This document shows, one piece after another, positions 1-8,253 of a stretch of 64,000 nucleotides of DNA. Numbering within the stretch: the stretch's first letter is position 1; each line of letters opens with the position of its first letter. This DNA comes from Shewanella carassii (lineage in GTDB: Bacteria; Pseudomonadota; Gammaproteobacteria; Enterobacterales; Shewanellaceae): positions 459,047 through 523,046 of the forward strand of contig NZ_NGVS01000033.1 in the NCBI RefSeq assembly GCF_002777975.1, in the 5' to 3' direction. The position numbers were made by a program, and so were the translations under genes. The notes beneath the pieces were generated by a model. That model had not been told where the DNA came from, did not search any database, and saw only the letters and a list, made by a program, of their open reading frames with translations.

Positions 1-546
1 TTTAGAGTGCTCCAGTAGCTCTTTTAACTGATTTCTGGCCCGAAACAAGCGGGTCATGACAGTATTGGGGTTCAGATCCAATAATTGGGCGATTTCATCG
101 CCACTGAATCCCAATATTAACTGTAATAACAAAGGCTCACGGTATTCGGGTTCCAGCTGGGCAATTTGACGCCTGAGCAGATAATGCTCTATATGGTCTT
201 CCTGACTCATGGAGTCGTTATCCTGCCAGTGCTCTTCGCCGACATCGGCATAATCAAACTGCTTACGCTCAAAGCGGCGGGCATTTTCCCGACGTAAAAT
301 AGTGATTAACCACGCCTTGGCCGCATTGTCATCCTTCAATGAATCCAGCGAGCGCCAGGCCCGGAGAAACGTTTCCTGGGTAATATCTTCGGCTATATGG
401 CGATCGCCGCAAAGCCAGAAGGCGTAGCGGTAGATATCGGCATGCAGCGCCCTGACCAGGCTATCGTAACGTCTTTGTTTATTCAGCATGTCAGAAATGA
501 CCGCATCATTAGACTTTTTCTTTCGCCAGCTATCGAACATTTTCAT
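1..546 (-). CDS. ECF-type RNA polymerase sigma factor (3' end cut by window edge)
   Basis: This is an extracytoplasmic-function sigma-70 family factor that would redirect RNA polymerase to a stress or envelope regulon. About 182 codons are visible in an open frame to the window edge, so only the C-terminal tip is missing. Region 2 is recognisable from 'AEDITQETFLRAWRSL' followed by a basic 'RRENARRFERKQF' stretch. Region 4 is seen in 'FSGDEIAQLLDLNPNTVMTR', a helix-turn-helix for the -35 element. Two in-frame ATGs lie six bases apart at the start and neither has a strong ribosome site, so the start is uncertain by two codons. Its anti-sigma factor, if co-transcribed, would lie to the left of the window. 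It is read in the same direction as the Bat operon but is separated from it by more than 400 bases. Confidence 0.88.
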   Translation of the reverse strand, partial: MKMFDSWRKKKSNDAVISDMLNKQRRYDSLVRALHADIYRYAFWLCGDRHIAEDITQETFLRAWRSLDSLKDDNAAKAWLITILRRENARRFERKQFDYADVGEEHWQDNDSMSQEDHIEHYLLRRQIAQLEPEYREPLLLQLILGFSGDEIAQLLDLNPNTVMTRLFRARNQLKELLEHSK

Positions 547-983
547 GCTTGTTTTATTTTTGTCATCGTTAAGCTTAATGGCGTTGCAGGTATTCTGGCA
601 AATGGCGGTGGCATAAAGTGTGTCTAAACCATGAATTGGACTGAGTTTTGCAATATAAACGGATAAAACTCTAAGGCTATTAGCAATATTTTTTGTTTAT
701 TTCGCAACTTTTTGATGACAATCGCGAGGCCGATAGCATGACTATGGCGCTAGTTTATGTTGCAACTCCCTCGTTATCTTTAACGAATGTTCAATAGCGG
801 ACGAATGAGCTGATGTTAATGGATAAGCATCTCCTCCAATGGGTATGCCGCCTAACCATAACGTTAGCCATAACTTTAGCTTTAACCATGGCGCGGCTTC
901 GCGGCGGCACTTCAGACACTGAAGTTCATTGGGATTACCCCGGGCTTAACAAGCCACTAGCTTGATGAGCCCGGGGCGTGCTG
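547..983. other. Intergenic region with inverted repeats, upstream of the sigma factor gene
   Basis: No coding region is convincing here. The left part should carry the leftward promoter of the sigma factor gene. There is a perfect 7-bp inverted repeat ACTTCAG-aca-CTGAAGT at 909-925, and a stronger stem-loop at 938-976 listed separately. The stretch around 830-890 repeats TAACC/TTAGC-type words but no clear operator was identified. Confidence 0.5.
938..976 (-). terminator. Stem-loop after batD
   Basis: CCCCGGGCT (938-946) pairs with AGCCCGGGG (968-976), and a smaller AAGC/GCTT stem nests inside. It lies just downstream of the last gene of the leftward Bat operon. No clear T-run follows on the minus strand, so it may be a 3'-end-stabilising hairpin rather than a classical intrinsic terminator. 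Confidence 0.5.
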
Positions 984-2603
984 TTAAGGATTCAGCGGCG
1001 CCAGCACTGAGGTCGAATCAGCCGCCTTGGAGTATTGGCTCTTGAAGCGCTCAAAGGCTTGCAGCAGCGCCGGGAAATACTGAGTGGGATCGCCGCCTTG
1101 TTTGCCATAGCGGCTGGCTTGAATCTTGGCGACGACGGCGGCCAACTCAGGTGCCAGTTTAGGCAGTTCATCGAGTGTGACGCTATGGCCCGTGATATCA
1201 CTGAGTTCCAGTAGCAACGCCTGGAACACCCGGCTCAAGTCCCCTTGTTGACAAGCCTGGCTCAATCCCGGCCGGGTTTGGCTTGTTTGAGCTTGCGCCA
1301 CTGTTGCCGGAGCGGTTATCGCTTGCTGTTTGCGCGCCTTTAGCCACAGCACACAGGTGGCCAGCCACAGCGACGCAAACAGGGCGGTCAACCAAGGCCA
1401 GAAGCCTGCGCTGAGGTTTGATTCTTCCTGCGGCGGGTTGATGATGGGCTGCGGCATATCGGCCGCGGGGGCTACCTGGATAGTGCGCGCCGGCAGCAGG
1501 GCGAACTCCTGCTGCTTTAAATGCGGATTCCACCAAGGCACCTTGATCTCCGGCAGGGTATAACTCCCCGGTTTGGAGGGCACTATGGCAATGGTTTGGG
1601 TCAGCTGAGACACAAGTTGGTTGTCGCGAACGAAGGTCTTGCGCTGCGCCTTTTCCGGATAGCTCTTGAGATTGTCCGGCAAGCTCAGTTTCAGCTCCGG
1701 CAGGCTGGTTTCATCGGCATTGGATGCCAGCAGTGTCAGGTTGCGGGTAATAGGGCGACCCACTTCAAAAGTCTGCTTGTCATCCCATTCCTCTTTGAGC
1801 ATCACCAGATCCGATACCAGCCAGTCGCCGTGATATTCGGCCGGGATCGGCTTGATGCTGATCAGCATGCTGTCGCTCTGGGCCTGCATGGGGCGGCTTT
1901 CCTGGAAGGTAAACATGCCCCTTCTTGGGGTATCGACCAGCACATCTCCCGAGAAGTTGGCACCGGAAATCGCCAGCTCGCCCGGCTCATCGGCTATGAT
2001 GCCGTAGCTGCGCTCTATCACCCGAAAACGGCGGCCGTTGACGATTTCACTGCTTTCTTTATCCTCGCCGAGCTGTTTTATCTGGGCACCACTGATAGAG
2101 GGGGCCGACAACACTCCACGCTGCAGCTCAACGGCCAGAAAGAGTTTTACCTTGTAGGTGAGCAGCTGGCCGACATAGGCCTCCTTGGCCGAGATACTGG
2201 TACGCAGGAACAGGTTTTTTTGCGCCTCCGGGCGGCTACCGGCCGGCATCACCTTCAATTCGATGGCATCGCTGCTGACGCCATCGATACTCAGGGCCGG
2301 AATAGTGACCTGACCTGTGGTTTTGGGGGCCAGCATCACTTGCCAGCGGGTTTCCTTGCGGGCATCAAAATTGATGATCTGGGTACTGCGACTGACGCTG
2401 GTGCGGCCGACGATAAAGTCTTTCAACAGGGCCGAGGTGTCCAGTGCCTGGGCTTCGAGTTCATCATCTGCCACCACGGACAGCATAAAGTACTCGCTTT
2501 CGGTCACGGGATTGCGATCGACCGAGGCCTGAAGCTGTGTCAGTGCCAGTGCCTTGAGCGGCAGCAGACACAGAAGCAATAGAGGAATAAGTCTAGTTAC
2601 CAC
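984..2603 (-). CDS. batD: BatD family protein (aerotolerance operon)
   Basis: BatD is a membrane-anchored periplasmic protein of the Bat (Bacteroides aerotolerance) complex, whose exact biochemical role is not settled. The protein has an N-terminal Sec signal (leucine-rich segment ending in ALA), a long beta-rich ectodomain with repeated Ig-like units, and one membrane helix near residues 405-425 ('WLTALFASLWLATCVLWL') followed by a cytoplasmic tail. The start is GTG and overlaps the last seven bases of the upstream VWA/TPR gene, indicating translational coupling. It is the last gene of the moxR operon. The length of 539 residues fits proteobacterial BatD. Confidence 0.88.
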   Translation of the reverse strand: MVTRLIPLLLLCLLPLKALALTQLQASVDRNPVTESEYFMLSVVADDELEAQALDTSALLKDFIVGRTSVSRSTQIINFDARKETRWQVMLAPKTTGQVTIPALSIDGVSSDAIELKVMPAGSRPEAQKNLFLRTSISAKEAYVGQLLTYKVKLFLAVELQRGVLSAPSISGAQIKQLGEDKESSEIVNGRRFRVIERSYGIIADEPGELAISGANFSGDVLVDTPRRGMFTFQESRPMQAQSDSMLISIKPIPAEYHGDWLVSDLVMLKEEWDDKQTFEVGRPITRNLTLLASNADETSLPELKLSLPDNLKSYPEKAQRKTFVRDNQLVSQLTQTIAIVPSKPGSYTLPEIKVPWWNPHLKQQEFALLPARTIQVAPAADMPQPIINPPQEESNLSAGFWPWLTALFASLWLATCVLWLKARKQQAITAPATVAQAQTSQTRPGLSQACQQGDLSRVFQALLLELSDITGHSVTLDELPKLAPELAAVVAKIQASRYGKQGGDPTQYFPALLQAFERFKSQYSKAADSTSVLAPLNP

Positions 2604-4630
2604 TGTTCATTGTCCTTGGGTGTCTCGCCGCGCTGGCGGCGTTTTTGATACTCGAGTTGCATCTTGTTGCGCAGCAAAGTGGCCGGGTCATCCACCAATG
2701 CCTTCAGCGCCCGCTCCATTTCGGGGGGCAGGGGCTCGGTGTCATCGAGTGACGAGGCGGCAACTTGTGCCTTAACCTGATCATCGCTTTGCTCATCGTT
2801 TGGCCCTTCTTGTTGCTCGGCAAGGCTCGCCGAGTTGGCCTTGTCGGCATCAGACTCTGAGCCATCCTGTTGACCCGCACCGTTTTGACTTGCAGCTGTG
2901 CTTGACTCATTTTGCGGCTCTTGCTCTTGCGGCAAAGCAGCCTGCATCTCAGGCTCAGAGTCTGCGCCGGTATTATCCTCGGCATTCTGCGGGTTCTGAG
3001 CGCCTTCGGCATTCTTATCAGCATCCTTCTCGGCGGCATTGTCAGCATCATTTTGCTGCGAGTCGGCAGTGGAAGGCTCGCTATTCTCTTTGTTAGCGTC
3101 TTTATCTGAGCTCTGGTGCGAGTCCTTGCTTGAGCCTTGGTCGGCTTGGCTGTCTTGACCTTGCTCTTTGTCCTGGTTTTGGCCCTGGCTGTTGTCACCT
3201 TGGGCGCTGTCCTGACTGTCCTGACCGCCTTGACTCTGGTCGTTGCCGGACTGAGAACCTTGTTGCTGTTGAGCCTTTTGTTGCTTGCGCAGTTCATCGG
3301 CTAAGACCTTATTTTCAGCAGCGTCCTGCATTTGGGGATCTTTTTTCAGCGCCTCTTGGTATCTGTTGGCGGCCTCCTCGAATTGGCCAAGCTGCATCAG
3401 GACATTGCCTTGGTTGTATAAGCCTGTGGCACTGTCATCTTGCTCGAAGGCTTGCAGCGCGCCTTGATAATCGCCTGCGCGGTAGCGGGCGCTGCCTTGC
3501 CAGGCCGGGTCAACAAACTTGTCGGCGGCAGTGGCAAAATCCTCTTGCTTGAATGCCTGCATTCCCTGCTGATCTCGGGTTTGCCAAAGGTCATCCCAGC
3601 CGTTCGCCTGGCTAGGTGGGCAGACAAGCAGGCCAAGGCTCAAGGGCAGCAACAGTACCGGCAGGCCGCTGCGAAAGCTCAAGAGCAGCGGCAACAACAG
3701 CAAGAATGCTAGATAGGGGCCAAGGTCGACCCAGGTATCGCCGGCAAGATCTGTTTCTGTGGCATCCGAGCTGGTGGCGAGCCACTGCACCAGCGTTTGC
3801 AGATCCTTGCCGTCGTTGCTGTAGGGCACCAAAATGCCGTTCCCGGCACTCGCCAGCTCGCTGAGCATGCCAAAGTCGGTGGCCGGCACTACCACTTCAT
3901 TTCGGCTGTCCTTGAGCAGTTGCCCATCCGGCAGCCTTATCGGTGCCCCTTGGGATGAACCTATCGCCAGAATGCCCAAGCGGTAGTGACTGCCCTCAAT
4001 CGCCTGTTTGGCGGCATTGAGCTGACGGCTGCCGACGCCATCTGTCATCAAGATGATATCGCCCTGCAGGTGGCCGCCCTGGCTGAGCAGCTCCTTGGCT
4101 TTCTCCAGCGCCGCGGCCAAATTGGAGCCGCGTACCGGCATGATGACCGGGCTCAGGGTTGGCAACAGATTGAGCAGGGTGTTGCGATCCCGGGTCAAGG
4201 GACTGATGACAAAGGCGTCACCCGCGTAGGCCAGCAGCGCGGTTTCCCCCTCATTGAGTTGCTCCAGCAGATCCGTGGCGCGGAACCTGGCCTGGGTCAA
4301 ACGGTTGGGGGCGGCGTCAGTGGCATACATGGACAAAGACATATCCATCACCAGCACCCGTCCTGTGCTGCTGGCAAATACCGGCAGGGGTTTCTTGTAA
4401 AGCGCCGGGCCGCTTAAGGCCAGTACTGCCACTAACCAGGCCAGACCAAGCCAGGGCAGGCGGTTTCGGCGGCTTTTGCTGCCTTGGGTCAACAGCAGTG
4501 GCGCCAGATGCGGCGCAATATAACGATCCCAGTCAGATTGGCCCGCTTGACGGCGACTTTGCAGCACTAACAGCAATGCCAGTGGCACTAAGGCCCACAG
4601 CCATTCGGGACGGATAAAGTGCAAACTCAT
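2597..4630 (-). CDS. VWA-domain/TPR protein, BatB-BatC fusion
   Basis: This protein combines two Bat proteins that are separate in some bacteria. The N-terminus has membrane helices and a von Willebrand A domain with a MIDAS-type 'DMSLS' motif (BatB-like). After a further hydrophobic segment ('LAFLLLLPLLLSF') comes a TPR region ('LYNQGNVLMQLGQFEEAANRY', BatC-like). The C-terminal ~200 residues are very rich in Q, D, S, N and E and are probably disordered. The ATG at 4630 has a strong GGAGG site and overlaps the upstream stop as ATGA, so it is preferred over an in-frame upstream codon. Known family context: MoxR ATPase plus VWA proteins form chaperone-like assemblies. The function here is inferred from the operon. 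Confidence 0.87.
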   Translation of the reverse strand: MSLHFIRPEWLWALVPLALLLVLQSRRQAGQSDWDRYIAPHLAPLLLTQGSKSRRNRLPWLGLAWLVAVLALSGPALYKKPLPVFASSTGRVLVMDMSLSMYATDAAPNRLTQARFRATDLLEQLNEGETALLAYAGDAFVISPLTRDRNTLLNLLPTLSPVIMPVRGSNLAAALEKAKELLSQGGHLQGDIILMTDGVGSRQLNAAKQAIEGSHYRLGILAIGSSQGAPIRLPDGQLLKDSRNEVVVPATDFGMLSELASAGNGILVPYSNDGKDLQTLVQWLATSSDATETDLAGDTWVDLGPYLAFLLLLPLLLSFRSGLPVLLLPLSLGLLVCPPSQANGWDDLWQTRDQQGMQAFKQEDFATAADKFVDPAWQGSARYRAGDYQGALQAFEQDDSATGLYNQGNVLMQLGQFEEAANRYQEALKKDPQMQDAAENKVLADELRKQQKAQQQQGSQSGNDQSQGGQDSQDSAQGDNSQGQNQDKEQGQDSQADQGSSKDSHQSSDKDANKENSEPSTADSQQNDADNAAEKDADKNAEGAQNPQNAEDNTGADSEPEMQAALPQEQEPQNESSTAASQNGAGQQDGSESDADKANSASLAEQQEGPNDEQSDDQVKAQVAASSLDDTEPLPPEMERALKALVDDPATLLRNKMQLEYQKRRQRGETPKDNEQW

Positions 4631-5616
4631 GATTTCCTCCCCCAAGGCCTTGGCCAGACGCTGAGCAACAGGCTTTGCAGCTGCAATAGTACGCTTAGCG
4701 CCAGCGCAAGTCCCAGCGGCCAGTAAAACAGCTCGGATTGCGGCCGGTAACTGAGGGCGTCACGGCTGACGGGCTCCAGCTTGTCGATTTCCTGATAGAT
4801 CTGCTCTAGTTCTTCGGTATTTCGGGCACGGAAATAACGCCCCTTGGTGGCATCGCTTATCCGTTGCAGCTGGGCTTCATCCAGATCCATCGAGGGGTTG
4901 ACCCGCTCACGGCCAAACAGGGTGCGACGCTCCATCACATCGGCGCCCACACCTATGGTGTAGATGGTGATGCCGCGCTTGGCGGCAATGGCGGCGGCCT
5001 GATCCGGCACTATGCTACCGGCATTGTTGGAGCCGTCGGTCAAGAGCACCAACACCCGGTTGCTGTCTTTCACCTTATCGAAGCGTTTTACCGCCAGGGC
5101 AATGGCATCGCCAATGGCGGTCTGTTTGCCCACCAGGCCGATTTGGGCTTCCTTGAGATACTGAGCCACAGAGCGTCTGTCCTGAGTCAGTGGCGCCTGC
5201 AGGTAGGCGGCATCGGCAAACAATATCAGGCCGATACGATCGCCGGCGCGGCGCTCGATAAAGTCGCTGACCACTTTCTGGATCAGGGTGAATCTGTCTA
5301 CCGCTTTGCCATCGAGCACCATGTCTTCAATCTGCATACTGCCGGAGAGATCCACCGCCAGCATCAGGTCCCGCCCCTCTGTGGGCAGCTCTATGGGATC
5401 GCCAAGCCACTGTGGCCGGGCGATGGCCAAAAGCAACAGGCACCACAGCAGCCAGAGACTCAAGGGCGCTCTGCGTTTGCTTTGTTGCTGCTCGCGGGCA
5501 TGGGCATCGACGCCGGGCAGTTGCAGTTGACCACCGCTGTTGACGGCGGGGCGATAGGCAAGCAGCAGCGGCAATGGAATAAGCAGCAGTAACCAGGGCC
5601 AATGGAGGGTCAGCAT
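4627..5616 (-). CDS. batA: VWA-domain membrane protein, BatA type
   Basis: A 329-residue protein with two N-terminal membrane helices (about residues 5-20 and 54-68), a von Willebrand A domain with an intact MIDAS DLSGS at residues 89-93 plus 'LTDGSNNAG', and a final membrane helix near the C-terminus. This order is typical of BatA. The VWA domain should face the cytoplasm or periplasm and bind a divalent metal for partner recognition. The gene overlaps both neighbours by a few bases, so it is translationally coupled to the DUF4381 gene upstream and the BatB/C fusion downstream. Confidence 0.88.
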   Translation of the reverse strand: MLTLHWPWLLLLIPLPLLLAYRPAVNSGGQLQLPGVDAHAREQQQSKRRAPLSLWLLWCLLLLAIARPQWLGDPIELPTEGRDLMLAVDLSGSMQIEDMVLDGKAVDRFTLIQKVVSDFIERRAGDRIGLILFADAAYLQAPLTQDRRSVAQYLKEAQIGLVGKQTAIGDAIALAVKRFDKVKDSNRVLVLLTDGSNNAGSIVPDQAAAIAAKRGITIYTIGVGADVMERRTLFGRERVNPSMDLDEAQLQRISDATKGRYFRARNTEELEQIYQEIDKLEPVSRDALSYRPQSELFYWPLGLALALSVLLQLQSLLLSVWPRPWGRKS

Positions 5617-6113
5617 CTTGGTTTACCTCCCTTGGCAAAGTGTTTCGGTGCGCACTTGAGCCAGCAAACACAAAGCGCCCGCAACTCGGCAGGGGCTGCG
5701 CTCGGTTGACCACTGTATTGATTTTCGAGCAAAGAGGCGAAGCGCCCACGCAGCTTGGCTGGCAGTGCGTTATCCAGATACTCGGCCCAGGGTTTACCGC
5801 TGAGTCCGGCCACCTGGGCACGCTCACCATAACTGATGGCGGTGCGTTTCAACAATGCGCTCATCTTGGATAGCAGCTCCGGGTCCTGGTCCTGCAGCTG
5901 TGTCAGTTCAGTCATGGCGGCTTGAGCCACCGCCTTGTGAGCCTTGGCTGCCTGCAGGCGCCGATAGCCAAAGAATACCGCGGCGCCAAGCAGTAACAAG
6001 GCCAGCAGCATCAGCAGCCAAATACCGGGAGCCGGAGGCCAAAAGGGCACCTCGGCCGGCAGTTGAATATCCTTGAGCGCACTCAGCGCCGGATTGGCTT
6101 GATTGGGATTCAT
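5610..6113 (-). CDS. DUF4381 domain membrane protein
   Basis: A 167-residue protein with one membrane helix near residues 30-50 ('GIWLLMLLALLLLGAAVFFGY') and a helical cytoplasmic C-terminal part. Its position between a DUF58 protein and BatA is the standard place for DUF4381 members. Family function is unknown; it is presumed to be a structural component of the MoxR/Bat membrane complex. It overlaps the neighbouring genes at both ends. Confidence 0.83.
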   Translation of the reverse strand: MNPNQANPALSALKDIQLPAEVPFWPPAPGIWLLMLLALLLLGAAVFFGYRRLQAAKAHKAVAQAAMTELTQLQDQDPELLSKMSALLKRTAISYGERAQVAGLSGKPWAEYLDNALPAKLRGRFASLLENQYSGQPSAAPAELRALCVCWLKCAPKHFAKGGKPRC

Positions 6114-7054
6114 CTTAACAGTGTCAATTGTTGATTGAGGCGCCGGCCGGCATCCAGAGTGCGAACCGGGACCTTGAGTTGTTGCATCAGGGTATCAAAC
6201 TGCGCCAGGTTGGCGCGCTGACGACCGAGCCAGGCATCATAACCGCTGCGATCCAGGATCAGGCTGCGGCCCGACTCCCGTACCGGCAGGGCAAACTGCC
6301 GCGGCAGCTCGAGTGTGCCTTGGCGCATGGGATCTGTTACCACAAAGGCCGCCAGCTCGCAGTGGCGTTTGAGTTCCGACAGCGCCTGCTGACATTCGCT
6401 GCCAAAACCGTTGCCGTCTGTGATTATCCAGATAAGGGAGCCGGGTTTGGCCAGTCGTGCCAGACGCTGACAGGCCTGGAGCATTAACGCCTGACCATCT
6501 TCATGGGGGCTGTCCAGCGCTTCGAGCTGCGACTTGTGTACCGCCACCAGCGCCGATATCAGTGCCAGGATCCCCTGGTTGCGTGCTCTTGGCTTAAGCT
6601 CTCTGTGGGCGCTATCGCCCACCACCAGCGCGCCGAGACGGTCGCCCTGCATGATGGCATTCCAGCCCAAGGTCGCCGCCAGATGCGCCGCCTGTACCGA
6701 CTGCAATAATAGCTGGGAGCCGAAATAGAGGCTGTGCTTCATATCCACCAACAGCAGAATAGGGCGCTCACGCTCCTCGACAAACAGCTTGGTATGCGCC
6801 TTGCCGGTGCGGGCGGTGACCCGCCAATCTATGGTGCGGACATCATCGCCCTGTTGATAGTGGCGCACTTCGGCAAATTCCATGCCGCGGCCCTTGACCA
6901 GGCTGGCTCTATGACCGGCCATGGCCGCACGGGCTTTTCCCTGCCGGTCACCCAGAGCGCGGGCGATATTCTGGCAGGCAAGCAGCTCGGCCTCACACAG
7001 GTGGAGGCCGTCGGCAAACAGTGGCAGCGAAGAGTCTGTTGCTGCGGCTTTCAT
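6110..7054 (-). CDS. DUF58 domain protein
   Basis: The DUF58 hallmark is plain around residues 55-95: 'EVRHYQQGDDVRTIDWRVTA' followed by 'VEERERPILLLVDM'. DUF58 proteins resemble VWA domains and usually sit directly after a MoxR ATPase, as here. The start codon shares one base with the moxR stop (TGATG), which indicates coupling. No membrane segment is evident, so the product is likely cytoplasmic and membrane-associated through its partners. Confidence 0.88.
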   Translation of the reverse strand: MKAAATDSSLPLFADGLHLCEAELLACQNIARALGDRQGKARAAMAGHRASLVKGRGMEFAEVRHYQQGDDVRTIDWRVTARTGKAHTKLFVEERERPILLLVDMKHSLYFGSQLLLQSVQAAHLAATLGWNAIMQGDRLGALVVGDSAHRELKPRARNQGILALISALVAVHKSQLEALDSPHEDGQALMLQACQRLARLAKPGSLIWIITDGNGFGSECQQALSELKRHCELAAFVVTDPMRQGTLELPRQFALPVRESGRSLILDRSGYDAWLGRQRANLAQFDTLMQQLKVPVRTLDAGRRLNQQLTLLR

Positions 7055-8010
7055 CAGGGAACGGCCACCTGATTGAGCACATGGTCAATCACCTGATCGC
7101 GGCTGACCCCTTCGGCCTGCGCCTGATAACTCAGCAGCAAGCGGTGGCGCAGTACATTGGGCACCACGGCTTGAATATCTTCAGGGGAGACAAAGTCACG
7201 CTGATACAACCATGCACGGGCGCGGGCGCAGCGCTCGATGGATTGGGTCGCCCGCGGGCTGACGCCGTATTCCAGCCACTTGGCAAGCTGGTCGCTGTAG
7301 CGCTGAGGCTGACGGGTCGCCATCACCAAGTCGACAATATAACGCTCCAGCGGCTCGGCCAGATACAGTTCCAGCGCTTGCTCCCGGGCGAGGAATACTT
7401 CCTGCTGGCCTATGGGAGTGACTTTCTCCATGCCGTGGGTCTTGGCTTCGCTGCGGGACAAACGCAGGATCTCAAGTTCAGTGTCTGCCTCCGGGTAATC
7501 CAGATTCAGGTGCATCAGGAAGCGATCAAGCTGGGCTTCCGGTAGCGGGTAGGTGCCCTCGTTTTCCAGCGGGTTTTGGGTTGCCATCACTAAAAACAGC
7601 GGCGGTAACTTGTAGGAGTGTTTGCCCACCGTCACCTGGCCTTCGGCCATGGCTTCCAAAAGGGCCGACTGCACCTTGGCCGGGGCGCGGTTGATTTCAT
7701 CCGCCAGAATAAGGTTGTGAAATATCGGCCCGGCCTCAAATTCAAAGGTCGCGGTTTGGGCGCGATAGATGTCGGTGCCGGTCAAATCGGCCGGCAGCAG
7801 GTCCGGGGTAAACTGAATGCGATGAAAGTCGCCCTCAATGCCATCACACAGCGCTTTAACGGCCCGGGTCTTGGCCAGCCCAGGTGGTCCTTCCACTAAC
7901 AGGTGGCCATCGGCTATCAGAGCGATAAGCAGGTTTTCGGTCAAAATTGGCTGACCTATGATCACTTGATCCAGATAGGTCCGCAGTGCATGAAATCGAC
8001 TCAAAGGCAT
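7054..8010 (-). CDS. moxR: MoxR family AAA+ ATPase
   Basis: This 318-residue AAA+ ATPase is the first gene of the leftward operon. Walker A is GPPGLAKT at residues 41-48 and Walker B with its following sensor region is 'LILADEINRAPAKVQ'; 'ATQNPLENEGTYPLPEAQLD' is a MoxR signature. MoxR proteins act with VWA-domain partners to remodel or activate target proteins, often in envelope stress. Here the partners are encoded next door. It is transcribed divergently from fadI across a 243-base gap. Confidence 0.92.
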   Translation of the reverse strand: MPLSRFHALRTYLDQVIIGQPILTENLLIALIADGHLLVEGPPGLAKTRAVKALCDGIEGDFHRIQFTPDLLPADLTGTDIYRAQTATFEFEAGPIFHNLILADEINRAPAKVQSALLEAMAEGQVTVGKHSYKLPPLFLVMATQNPLENEGTYPLPEAQLDRFLMHLNLDYPEADTELEILRLSRSEAKTHGMEKVTPIGQQEVFLAREQALELYLAEPLERYIVDLVMATRQPQRYSDQLAKWLEYGVSPRATQSIERCARARAWLYQRDFVSPEDIQAVVPNVLRHRLLLSYQAQAEGVSRDQVIDHVLNQVAVP

Positions 8011-8094
8011 GATGCTACTCGTTTTATTTTAAGGCCCAACTATAGACAGCGGTTATGGTAAAGAATTCCCTGCGCCCTTGGCTAGTGTTAAAAA

Positions 8095-8112
8095 AACAAA
8101 CAAGTGTTTAAA
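8095..8112. promoter_or_regulatory. Candidate PsrA-type fatty-acid operator
   Basis: The sequence CAAAC-AAGT-GTTTA resembles the CAAAC(N2-4)GTTTG palindrome described for PsrA, a TetR-family repressor of fatty-acid degradation. It lies about 145 bases upstream of fadI in the moxR/fadI intergenic region. One arm has a terminal mismatch. The call rests on motif similarity and the matching function of the downstream operon. Confidence 0.45.
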
Positions 8113-8253
8113 ACCGGCCAACAAGAAGTTAGAATCAGATCACACTTTTAATGGTCAGACCTGTTTAGGGCAGTACGGGTCTCTTATGGAAAAACAATAA
8201 AGCGCAGTGTCAGGGCCATTTTCGGCGTGTGCTGCTTAATAAGAGGGTGACAA

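Noticed and set aside
1521..2582. Long plus-strand frame opposite batD
   Set aside because: It is the complement of a well-supported gene in high-GC DNA and shows no domain. The same applies to the long opposite-strand frames across fadI, fadJ, the acyl-CoA dehydrogenase and topB.
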